NCBI GenBank assembly: GCA_030626185.1
Contig: DAOUPL010000053.1
Coordinates: 1 to 5,195 of the forward strand
Source of the DNA: a bacterium
Lineage (GTDB): Bacteria; Babelota; Babeliae; Babelales; Vermiphilaceae
DNA: 5,195 nucleotides
Reading direction: 5' to 3'
The notes under the pieces were generated by a model. It had not been told where the DNA came from. It worked only from the letters and a program-made list of their open reading frames with translations, and made no database searches. Position numbers and translations under genes: made by a program. Numbering within the stretch: the first letter of the stretch is position 1; each line of letters begins with the position of its first letter. This document shows positions 1 through 5,195 of this stretch, in pieces.

Positions 1-1153
1 ACTGGTATGTTTTTAGAATCATGCCATTATGATCTTTTGATGAATGCACAGTCTCTGGACGTGCTTGCACAATGTACAATTTGCCATCGTTGCCATCTTT
101 TGCCCATTCAACATCGATGGCGGTTTTTTTGTCATATTTTGTAGAATAATGTTTTTCAATGCTTATAACCATGCGTGTAAGTGCAAATACTTCGTCATCA
201 GTCAAACTAAAGTTACTACGCAAATCATCTTCTAGTTTAATTTCTTTAATGTAATCGTCATGATTATTGCCATCGGCGTAAACTAGCGCAACTTCTTTGT
301 TGCCTAATGTTTTTTTAATTAATGGTTTAAAACCTTGTTGCATTGTTGTTTTGTGTACCATAAATTCATCTGGAGTCACCAACCCTTGCACAATACTTTC
401 ACCAAGGCCATACGAAGAAGTAACTAACACCACGTCATCAAAACCACTTTCTGTATCTAACGAAAATGCTACACCAGAACTTGCTTTATCTGAACGAATC
501 ATTTTTTGCACACCAACGGCAATAGCAACATCAAGTTGATTAAACCCTTTTTCATGACGATAAATAATAGCACGATCAGTAAACAATGATGCGATACACT
601 TTTTATACGTATGCAATAATTGTTCAACACCAACCACATTTAAAAATGTATCTTGTTGCCCAGCAAACGATGCATCCGGTAAATCTTCTGCAGTTGCAGA
701 TGAACGTACGGCAACATCGCATTCACCAACACCATACTTTTGTGATAGTTCTTTGTAATAACTTATAATCTCTTTACGTAAATCATCAGGAATAACAATG
801 TCATCAAACAATGCGCGTATTTGTTGTCCTGTTTTGCGTAACACAACCGTATCGGTAATAGTATCACCAACTTCATTAAAAATTTCTGCTATTTTTTCTT
901 GTAAATTATTTTCTTTTAACATGTACCAATAAGCATGCGCAGTGATTGCAAAGCCGTGTGGTACTTCTACGCCCGCTTGTGAAAGATGCTGAATCATTTC
1001 CCCCAATGATGCATTTTTACCACCAACAAAAGAAACATCACCCAGGCCAACCTCAGTAAAATTTAATAATAAACGTGTTGCCATATCCCCTTTTCCTATA
1101 CAAAACACACAACTTAATAAATAAAACAAAGAAATCGATCGAACAATATTCAT
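1..1153 (-). CDS. ppsA: Phosphoenolpyruvate synthase, N-terminal part (C-terminus beyond the window)
   Basis: The enzyme converts pyruvate, ATP and water to phosphoenolpyruvate, AMP and phosphate in the cytoplasm. The frame stays open from the left edge. Counted from the inner Met at 1084, 361 residues are visible. GGKNASLGE is at about 21-29, the ATP-grasp signature AVRSSATAEDLPDASFAGQQ at about 125-144, MIRSDKASSG at 195-204, DTESGFD at 210-216, and VQARPETV, which closes the nucleotide-binding domain, at 339-346. These match E. coli PpsA closely (about 790 residues in full), so the phosphohistidine swivel domain and the PEP/pyruvate barrel lie to the left, outside the window. I chose the start at 1153 because it has AAGGAG six bases upstream and a short leader from a good promoter. 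The start at 1084 gives the usual N-terminus but has only AGGA nine bases upstream. The 23 extra residues are hydrophobic and signal-like, which is odd for this enzyme. Family assignment is very sure; the start is not. Confidence 0.93.
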   Translation of the reverse strand, partial: MNIVRSISLFYLLSCVFCIGKGDMATRLLLNFTEVGLGDVSFVGGKNASLGEMIQHLSQAGVEVPHGFAITAHAYWYMLKENNLQEKIAEIFNEVGDTITDTVVLRKTGQQIRALFDDIVIPDDLRKEIISYYKELSQKYGVGECDVAVRSSATAEDLPDASFAGQQDTFLNVVGVEQLLHTYKKCIASLFTDRAIIYRHEKGFNQLDVAIAVGVQKMIRSDKASSGVAFSLDTESGFDDVVLVTSSYGLGESIVQGLVTPDEFMVHKTTMQQGFKPLIKKTLGNKEVALVYADGNNHDDYIKEIKLEDDLRSNFSLTDDEVFALTRMVISIEKHYSTKYDKKTAIDVEWAKDGNDGKLYIVQARPETVHSSKDHNGMILKTYQ

Positions 1154-1159
1154 TTTTTT

Positions 1160-1165
1160 CTCCTT
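1160..1165 (-). promoter_or_regulatory. Ribosome binding site deciding the outer ppsA start
   Basis: On the minus strand AAGGAG lies six bases before the ATG at 1153. It is clearly stronger than the AGGA (1094-1097) nine bases before the inner ATG at 1084. It is the main reason for placing the start at the outer Met, although homology alone would favour the inner one. Confidence 0.6.
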
Positions 1166-1189
1166 AAAAGAACATGAGACATGCTCCTA

Positions 1190-1217
1190 ATTTTACGATA
1201 AAAGCCACCTTTGCCAA
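1190..1217 (-). promoter_or_regulatory. Putative sigma-70 promoter of ppsA
   Basis: Read on the minus strand, TTGGCA (1212-1217) is followed after 16 bases by TAAAAT (1190-1195). Both are close to the sigma-70 consensus. Transcription would start near 1183, giving a leader of about 30 bases to the ATG at 1153, with the AAGGAG site inside it. The inner ATG would have a leader of about 100 bases. Confidence 0.5.
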
Positions 1218-1248
1218 AAATTGTTCTTTTTGAATTTATTTCATAATC

Positions 1249-1277
1249 TTGTATTCTGGATAATAATTTACTATATC
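1249..1277 (+). promoter_or_regulatory. Possible promoter of brnQ
   Basis: TTGTAT (1249-1254) and TATATC (1272-1277) are 17 bases apart, which would place transcription start near 1284, about 20 bases before the start codon. An overlapping alternative is TTGAAT (1230-1235) with TATTCT (1252-1257), 16 bases apart. The region is so AT-rich that neither is compelling. Some promoter must lie here, because ppsA is divergent and brnQ has no upstream partner. Confidence 0.35.
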
Positions 1278-1304
1278 GTATCACCTCTCTACAAAGGAAG
1301 GCTT

Positions 1305-2492
1305 ATGCAACCCTCTACGAGATATCTCGTATCTACTGGTTTGGCAATTTTTTCTATGTTCTTTGGCGCGGGTAACTTAATGTACCCATTAGTCGTTGGA
1401 CTCACATCAGGGCAATACACTACGTTTGGCATGATGGGGTTTTTATTAACTGCAGTATTCTTACCAGTCCTTGGGTTAATTAGCATGATTTTATTTGATG
1501 GTAATTATCAAGCATTTTTTGATCGTCTTGGTCACACGCTTGGTAACATATTACTTACCACGTGTGTCATCATCATTGGGCCACTTATTGCAATTCCACG
1601 AATTACTACGCTTTCTCATACCATGACGGCACCATTTATTCCTATTACTTTTTTGCAACAATCAACGCCGTTGGCATCATTTATTTTTGCGTGTTTATTT
1701 TTAGGAGTCACGTTTTTAGCGACGTATCGCGCAACTAAAGTTGTAAGTATTATTGGCAATGTGATCAGTCCACTTTTATTACTTTCATTAATTACGATTA
1801 TTGTAAAAGGCATCATAACTGCACAAGACGTTATTGCAACAACAGAAACACCACTCAGTGCATTTGCTAATAACGCAATGCGTGGGTATGAAACACTTGA
1901 TCTTTTGGGTGCAATCTTTTTCACAACCGTGATTGTAACAACGTTGCGACAAAGCTTTCCGCAAGCATCATCAAAACAGCTTGCAACAGTTGGTCTAAAA
2001 TCTGGACTTATTGGCACATCGCTCCTTGGCCTTGTCTACGTTGGCATGAGTTATTTAGGTGCGTATCACGGTCATGCGTTTACTGCAATTAACGCTGGAG
2101 AACTTTTTAGAGAAATTTCATTTAAAATTCTTGGTTCTCACGGCGCGTTTGTAATTGGCATCGCCGTGCTTATGGCATGCTTGTCTACCGCAATTGCATT
2201 AAGCACAATTACCGCACAATTTTTAAAAAACCAATTACAAAAGTATACAAATATCACCATTTCGTACAAATATGCACTAATTACTATTTTGTGCGCATCA
2301 ATGCCACTATCTGTTTTTGGTCTTGATCAAGTGCTTGCACTCACTGGTAGTGCGATAACCTACATCGGTTATCCAGTAATTATTACGTTAACTATTTGCA
2401 ACACGTTGCATAAATTAACGGGGTTCAAACCAGTGCTTGTACCAACAATTATTACGTTTGTAGCTGCAACAGCAAAATACTACTGGCTATAA
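1305..2492 (+). CDS. brnQ: Branched-chain amino-acid:cation symporter (LIVCS family)
   Basis: This is an inner-membrane carrier that imports leucine, isoleucine and valine with Na+ or H+. The 395-residue protein is hydrophobic almost throughout, consistent with the roughly 12 membrane spans of the family; E. coli BrnQ has 439 residues. Family landmarks are FGAGN followed by YPLVVG (20-32), GPLIAIPR (92-99), RGYETLDLLGA (193-203) with IVTTLRQ shortly after, and ACLSTAIALST (291-301). The start at 1305 is preceded by AGGAAGG (1295-1301) and gives the usual BrnQ N-terminus, a short polar stretch before the first span. A TTG 28 codons upstream has no ribosome site and was not used. The gene is divergent from ppsA, ends just before a hairpin terminator and appears monocistronic. 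Preference among branched-chain residues cannot be told from the sequence. Such carriers are common in intracellular bacteria that depend on host amino acids, which would fit this genome. Confidence 0.93.
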   Translation: MQPSTRYLVSTGLAIFSMFFGAGNLMYPLVVGLTSGQYTTFGMMGFLLTAVFLPVLGLISMILFDGNYQAFFDRLGHTLGNILLTTCVIIIGPLIAIPRITTLSHTMTAPFIPITFLQQSTPLASFIFACLFLGVTFLATYRATKVVSIIGNVISPLLLLSLITIIVKGIITAQDVIATTETPLSAFANNAMRGYETLDLLGAIFFTTVIVTTLRQSFPQASSKQLATVGLKSGLIGTSLLGLVYVGMSYLGAYHGHAFTAINAGELFREISFKILGSHGAFVIGIAVLMACLSTAIALSTITAQFLKNQLQKYTNITISYKYALITILCASMPLSVFGLDQVLALTGSAITYIGYPVIITLTICNTLHKLTGFKPVLVPTIITFVAATAKYYWL

Positions 2493-2494
2493 AA

Positions 2495-2579
2495 AACTTT
2501 TTTATTGATCAAAAAAAAGAGCGTCAATCCGGCGTTCTTTTTTTTTGTGCATTTTTTTGATTGACGAACGAAAAAAGTT
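2495..2579. repeat. Nested imperfect inverted repeat between brnQ and the next gene
   Basis: The outer arms AACTTTTTT (2495-2503) and AAAAAAGTT (2571-2579) are exact reverse complements. Inside them ATCAAAAAAA (2508-2517) pairs with 2552-2561, CGTCAATC (2522-2529) with GATTGACG (2559-2566), and CGTTC (2533-2537) with GAACG (2566-2570). Some arms overlap, so not all pairings can form together. The patch contains the brnQ terminator, and its right arm contains the -35 box of the following gene. Confidence 0.6.
2511..2546 (+). terminator. Rho-independent terminator of brnQ
   Basis: A left arm of eight A followed by GAGCG (2511-2523) pairs with CGTTC followed by a run of T (2533-2545), with one G-T wobble and a nine-base loop. 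The right arm runs into nine T (2538-2546). It begins 18 bases after the brnQ stop. Because of the A-run it could also work weakly on the other strand. Confidence 0.75.
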
Positions 2580-2589
2580 GGAGTAATCT
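2561..2589 (+). promoter_or_regulatory. Promoter of the 196-residue membrane protein gene
   Basis: TTGACG (2561-2566), one base from the ideal -35, is followed after exactly 17 bases by TAATCT (2584-2589). The predicted transcription start near 2596 leaves a leader of about 33 bases with the AGGAGG ribosome site inside. The -35 lies in the right arm of the palindromic patch that holds the brnQ terminator. Confidence 0.5.
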
Positions 2590-2628
2590 CGTTGCACAAA
2601 ATCATTCATTCTTTTTACAGGAGGGACC

Positions 2629-3219
2629 ATGGTCCAACAACAACGATTTTCGCAACGATTTTTAGTCTTAAGCATGTTATGCTTGCTGACGACAAACTCA
2701 TTTATTCATACAGGTGGAGAAAGTAAAAAATCTTTAATAACTGAGTTAAAAAAATATATACCAAATTTTTTGCTTAAGAAAAAAATTATTAAGCTTGAAA
2801 CACTTGCGTTAATGTTTGTTGTTTTGACGCCGTATGCTATTGCAAAACGAAACTCGCGAAGCGAAGCGCGCAAACTACGTGAAGAAGAAAATTTATCATG
2901 GAAAGATTTCTTTAGTATAAATAAAATTTTTACTAAAGATTATTGGCATCGTGCTAGTTACTTGCTCATTGGTACGTTTGAAAAAGTACGCAAAGATAAA
3001 TATAAAAAGAAACTTGAAAATGGTGATATTCACGTAAAAGACAAAACAAAATATATTCCGTCAACCGGTTTGTTTTGTGCAATTCATGATATGATTACTG
3101 CTCCGCTGAAAGACCTGAATGAGATGATGAAAAACTCTCAAACATTTTATGCTTCTATTATCGCTATTGCATTGTTATTAGCAGTAAATGAAGAGAGTGG
3201 CGAAACAACAACAGAATAA
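2629..3219 (+). CDS. Unrecognised 196-residue exported or membrane-anchored protein
   Basis: I do not recognise the family. The start is well supported by AGGAGG (2619-2624), four bases before the ATG. Residues 1-10 are polar with two Arg, followed by a hydrophobic stretch at about 11-25 that looks like a signal peptide or an uncleaved anchor. A second hydrophobic segment is at about 58-73, followed by a very basic patch (KRNSRSEARKLREE, 73-86). The middle (90-145) is Lys-rich, with WKDFF and a charged KVRKDKYKKKLE run. Residues 147-170 carry GLFCAIHDMITAPLKDLNEM, and a third hydrophobic segment (about 173-187) is followed by a short acidic tail. No enzymatic motif is visible. It has its own promoter and is flanked by terminators, so it is an independent unit. 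Codon use resembles its neighbours. A lineage-specific envelope protein is plausible but unproven. Confidence 0.8.
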   Translation: MVQQQRFSQRFLVLSMLCLLTTNSFIHTGGESKKSLITELKKYIPNFLLKKKIIKLETLALMFVVLTPYAIAKRNSRSEARKLREEENLSWKDFFSINKIFTKDYWHRASYLLIGTFEKVRKDKYKKKLENGDIHVKDKTKYIPSTGLFCAIHDMITAPLKDLNEMMKNSQTFYASIIAIALLLAVNEESGETTTE

Positions 3220-3249
3220 CACAAAGAGCTTTTTCATAACCTTTTATTG

Positions 3250-3280
3250 ATGGGCACGCTGATTAGCGTGCCCATTTTAT
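3250..3280. terminator. Intergenic terminator between convergent genes
   Basis: A perfect 11-bp stem, ATGGGCACGCT (3250-3260) with AGCGTGCCCAT (3265-3275), encloses the loop GATT. It is the most GC-rich hairpin in the window. The plus-strand side runs into TTTATTG, a moderate U tail that suits the gene ending at 3219. On the minus side the tail is A-rich and weaker, so termination of pyrG here is less certain. Its placement between two gene ends supports a shared, bidirectional role. Confidence 0.8.
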
Positions 3281-3282
3281 TG

Positions 3283-4941
3283 TTATACACTTTTTATTAA
3301 ACCAACAAATAATGGATGCGCTTTAAATAAGCGACTCGTAAACTCAGGATGCGCTTGAGTTGCGACAAAGTAACGATGATCTTTTAACTCAATAAATTCA
3401 ACCAACCGCGTATCATCTGCTCGTTGATGCTCACCACTAACAACTAATCCATGATCTTGTAACGTTGTGATGTATGCTGGATTAACTTCATATCGATGGC
3501 GATGACGCTCAGTTACAAAATAACTTTTTTCTTTTTGCTCTAATGCATGTTTACCATACGTTGCATACAAATTTTGCACCAAACTATCTTTTTTTAACTC
3601 TGCACGATACGCACCCAATCGCATGCTTGCACCATAACGATTATCAGCTAATAAATTTTTTTGTAACGGCAACATATCAATAATTGGCGCTTGTGTGTCT
3701 GTATCAATCTCTGTCGTTTGCGCATCATGTAATCCACACACGTTACGTGCGTATTCCACAACGGCTAACTGTAACCCATAACAAATACCTAAAAATGGAA
3801 CATTGTTTTTACGCGCATAAGAAATAGCATGCAATTTACCATCAACACCCTTGTTGCCAAAGCCACCAGGAACAATTAACGCGTCACACGATGCTAAAAC
3901 TTCATCATTAACACAATCTTTTGCATTTAACCAAACTGGCTCAACACGCACTTTGCACGCTACACCGGCGTGCAATAATGCATGAATAATACTTAAATAA
4001 CTATCCGTAAAATCAAATTCACCCGAATCAACATATTTACCTACAATGCCAACACGCACAACATTATCTGATGAGTTTAGCAACTGTACCGCCTGAGACC
4101 ATGTATGCCACGAAACTTTTTTTTCTATTTTTGGCATTAATGATAATTTTTTAAATAATTTTTTACTTAGATGTTGTTGTTCAAAAATTAATGGAATTTC
4201 ATATACCGATTTTACATCAGGTGCAGAAATAATACAATCTAATGACATATGCGAAGCTAATACAATTTTCTCTTTTCGTTCATCATCAAGCGCTTGCGTA
4301 GTACGACACACAATAAAATCTGGTAAAATACCATGTTGACCAAGTTGTCTAATTGCCTGTTGTGTTGGCTTAGTTTTCATTTCACCAATATGTTTTGGAA
4401 CTGGTAAATATGAAACTAACACATGCACAATTGCATTATTGCCATACATTCGCTCAAGACGTTTGAATGCAAACAAATATGGAATGTTTTCATAATCACC
4501 AATTGTGCCACCAATTTCTACTACCGCAACATCATACCCTTCAGCTGCTTGCTCTACACGATTAATGACCTCATCAGTAATGTGTGGTATAAATTGTACT
4601 GTTTGACCAAGATAGCCACCCGCACGCTCACGATCAATCACTGCTTTATAAATTTGCCCGGTAGTAATGCTATTTTTTTTTGATAATGTTTCATCAATAA
4701 AACGTTCATACGTTCCTAAATCTTGGTCTATTTCTCCACCATCATCAGTAACCCAAACTTCACCATGTTCTGTCGGTCGCAACGTACCTGCATCAAAGTT
4801 TATGTAAGGATCAATTTTTATCAACGTCGTTGAAAAACCATAAACTTTACAAATACGACCAATTGATGCTGATGTTACTCCTTTACCAATACCAGAAATT
4901 ACACCACCTGAAACAACTATAAACTTAGTTTGTTTACCCAT
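3283..4941 (-). CDS. pyrG: CTP synthase (glutamine-hydrolysing)
   Basis: The enzyme aminates UTP to CTP using ATP and glutamine-derived ammonia, the last step of cytidine nucleotide synthesis, in the cytoplasm. The 552 residues compare with 545 in E. coli. The N-terminal synthetase domain (about 1-270) has the P-loop-like SGGVISGIGKG (11-21), KIDPYIN (42-48), Asp72 and Glu142 aligned to the Mg-binding residues, VEIGGTIGD (141-149) and the UTP-binding KTKPTQ (189-194). The C-terminal class I glutamine amidotransferase domain (about 295-552) has PGGFGNKG (358-365), the nucleophile Cys387 in GICYGLQ, RHRHRYEVN (479-487), and His531 and Glu533 in HPEF completing the triad. GAGGG lies five bases before the ATG. 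The conserved segment at 52-81 is unusual, with GTLRP and DQDLGTYERF where E. coli has GTMSP and DLDLGHYERF. It is complete with no disruption and convergent with the gene to its left. Confidence 0.97.
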   Translation of the reverse strand: MGKQTKFIVVSGGVISGIGKGVTSASIGRICKVYGFSTTLIKIDPYINFDAGTLRPTEHGEVWVTDDGGEIDQDLGTYERFIDETLSKKNSITTGQIYKAVIDRERAGGYLGQTVQFIPHITDEVINRVEQAAEGYDVAVVEIGGTIGDYENIPYLFAFKRLERMYGNNAIVHVLVSYLPVPKHIGEMKTKPTQQAIRQLGQHGILPDFIVCRTTQALDDERKEKIVLASHMSLDCIISAPDVKSVYEIPLIFEQQHLSKKLFKKLSLMPKIEKKVSWHTWSQAVQLLNSSDNVVRVGIVGKYVDSGEFDFTDSYLSIIHALLHAGVACKVRVEPVWLNAKDCVNDEVLASCDALIVPGGFGNKGVDGKLHAISYARKNNVPFLGICYGLQLAVVEYARNVCGLHDAQTTEIDTDTQAPIIDMLPLQKNLLADNRYGASMRLGAYRAELKKDSLVQNLYATYGKHALEQKEKSYFVTERHRHRYEVNPAYITTLQDHGLVVSGEHQRADDTRLVEFIELKDHRYFVATQAHPEFTSRLFKAHPLFVGLIKSV

Positions 4942-4988
4942 TTATTCCCTCTTTTTTATAGATTTATACATAAACAATATAAACACAA

Positions 4989-4997
4989 ACTATAGCA
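4989..4997 (-). promoter_or_regulatory. Possible extended -10 promoter of pyrG
   Basis: On the minus strand TGCTATAGT matches an extended -10 element (TGn plus TATAAT-like). Transcription would begin near 4982, about 40 bases before the pyrG ATG and downstream of the hairpin at 5017-5043. There is no convincing -35; the expected place falls in the T-run of that hairpin. A TATAAA at 4963-4968 (minus) is an alternative. Confidence 0.3.
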
Positions 4998-5009
4998 TAG
5001 CTCATGCAA

Positions 5010-5043
5010 TAAAAAAAGAGTGATCATTTATTTTGATCACTCT
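5010..5043 (-). terminator. Hairpin terminator (or leader attenuator) upstream of pyrG
   Basis: A perfect 10-bp stem, AGAGTGATCA (5017-5026) with TGATCACTCT (5034-5043), encloses a seven-base loop. Read on the minus strand the stem is followed by seven or more T, giving a proper intrinsic terminator pointing towards pyrG. On the plus strand the tail is AAATTTTTT, which is weaker. No minus-strand gene is visible to its right in the window, so it is either orphaned, an insulator, or part of a pyrG leader. Confidence 0.65.
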
Positions 5044-5117
5044 AAATTTTTTAATTTTTACAGATAAAATTATTCTATAGCAAGAAGCACTTAGGTTTGC
5101 GCAAATTTTTAATTTTT
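5044..5117. repeat. AT-rich direct repeat flanking a 43-bp spacer
   Basis: AAATTTTTTAATTTTT (5044-5059) recurs as AAATTTTTAATTTTT (5103-5117), differing by one T. The spacer holds no gene. In sequence this AT-rich the match may be chance, but it lies between pyrG and a probable transposase gene and may relate to an element end. Confidence 0.35.
5096..5105. other. Perfect 10-bp palindrome TTTGCGCAAA
   Basis: This palindrome, with a GC core, stands out in very AT-rich surroundings. It ends 55 bases before the start codon at 5161. It could be an operator or lie within the terminal repeat of an insertion sequence. The sequence alone does not decide, and a short palindrome can arise by chance. 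Confidence 0.3.
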
Positions 5118-5160
5118 GAACAATAATGATAAACTTTTTCTAAGTTATAGGAGATGATTT

Positions 5161-5195
5161 ATGTTATTGAGCTCTGATTTAAGAAAAAGAGTTAT
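5161..5195 (+). CDS. Start of a probable IS630-type transposase gene (cut by the window edge)
   Basis: AGGAG (5149-5153) lies seven bases before an ATG that opens a frame running off the right edge. The visible residues are MLLSSDLRKRV. A short N-terminus with S-x-DLRKRV is typical of the first helix of the DNA-binding domain in IS630/Tc1-mariner-type transposases, whose N-termini often read like YSxDLRKRVI. Eleven residues are too few for certainty, and other helix-turn-helix proteins could begin similarly. The gene is divergent from pyrG. If the call is right, the left end of the element, with its terminal inverted repeat and a TA target duplication, should lie between about 5044 and 5160. 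I could not place it without the right end. That a real gene begins here is more certain than its identity. Confidence 0.5.
   Translation, partial: MLLSSDLRKRV

Noticed and set aside
44..768. Plus-strand open frames of 60 to 80 codons
   Set aside because: They lie antisense to the clearly conserved ppsA coding sequence and look like chance frames with no family features.
1221..1304. An upstream TTG start adding 28 hydrophobic residues to BrnQ
   Set aside because: There is no ribosome site before the TTG. The ATG at 1305 has AGGAAGG at good spacing and gives the family's normal N-terminus. The stretch overlaps the likely promoter.
1289..2017. Open frames on the minus strand (1289-1486 and 1616-2017)
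   Set aside because: They lie wholly or almost wholly antisense within brnQ, have no ribosome site I can see, and their translations show no domain.
4423..4683. An 86-codon plus-strand open frame
   Set aside because: It is antisense to the highly conserved synthetase domain of pyrG, and its translation is a low-information string rich in Ile, Asn and Cys.
3283..4941. Frameshift or decay in the variant CTP synthase
   Set aside because: The frame is continuous at near-standard length, with the Mg ligands, the UTP motif and the Cys-His-Glu triad all present.
5060..5160. A tRNA or other structured RNA gene in the pyrG upstream gap
   Set aside because: There is no cloverleaf arm pattern or T-loop motif. 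Apart from a short palindrome and AT tracts I see no stable structure.

Overview
The window is AT-rich, tightly packed bacterial DNA with strong Shine-Dalgarno sites, short intergenic gaps and simple hairpin terminators. It carries three recognisable conserved genes, one unrecognised membrane protein and the first codons of a probable transposase. A stand-alone branched-chain amino-acid carrier, a CTP synthase with an unusual active-site variant, and an orphan small exported or membrane protein suggest a reduced, host-associated bacterium. My best guess is Candidatus Dependentiae (TM6/Babeliae) or another deep-branching small-genome lineage. This is an inference from style and remembered family variants, not something the sequence proves.

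Layout. Positions 1-1153 (minus strand) hold the N-terminal ATP-grasp half of phosphoenolpyruvate synthase (ppsA); the catalytic-His and PEP-binding domains lie beyond the left edge. Its best ribosome site sits before an in-frame 23-residue hydrophobic leader that homologues lack. A divergent promoter region (1154-1304) separates it from brnQ (1305-2492, plus), a Na+-coupled branched-chain amino-acid carrier that ends at a hairpin terminator. That terminator lies inside a larger palindromic patch (2495-2579). The right arm of the patch supplies the -35 box of a good promoter for the next gene, a 196-residue membrane-associated protein of unknown function (2629-3219, plus). A strong hairpin (3250-3275) separates this gene from the convergent pyrG (3283-4941, minus), a full-length CTP synthase.

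Upstream of pyrG, positions 4942-5160 hold a putative extended -10 promoter, a perfect 10-bp-stem hairpin with a T7 tail in the pyrG direction, an AT-rich direct repeat and a GC-cored palindrome. At 5161 a new plus-strand gene begins with a good ribosome site. Its 11 visible codons look like the N-terminus of an IS630-type transposase, so the right edge may be the boundary of an insertion sequence.

Each gene appears to be its own transcription unit; there is no operon in the window. PEP synthase (pyruvate to PEP), amino-acid import and UTP-to-CTP conversion are all economical ways to use imported host metabolites. That link is inference. The items most worth a second look are the PEP synthase leader, the terminator-like hairpin in front of pyrG, and the unrecognised 196-residue protein.
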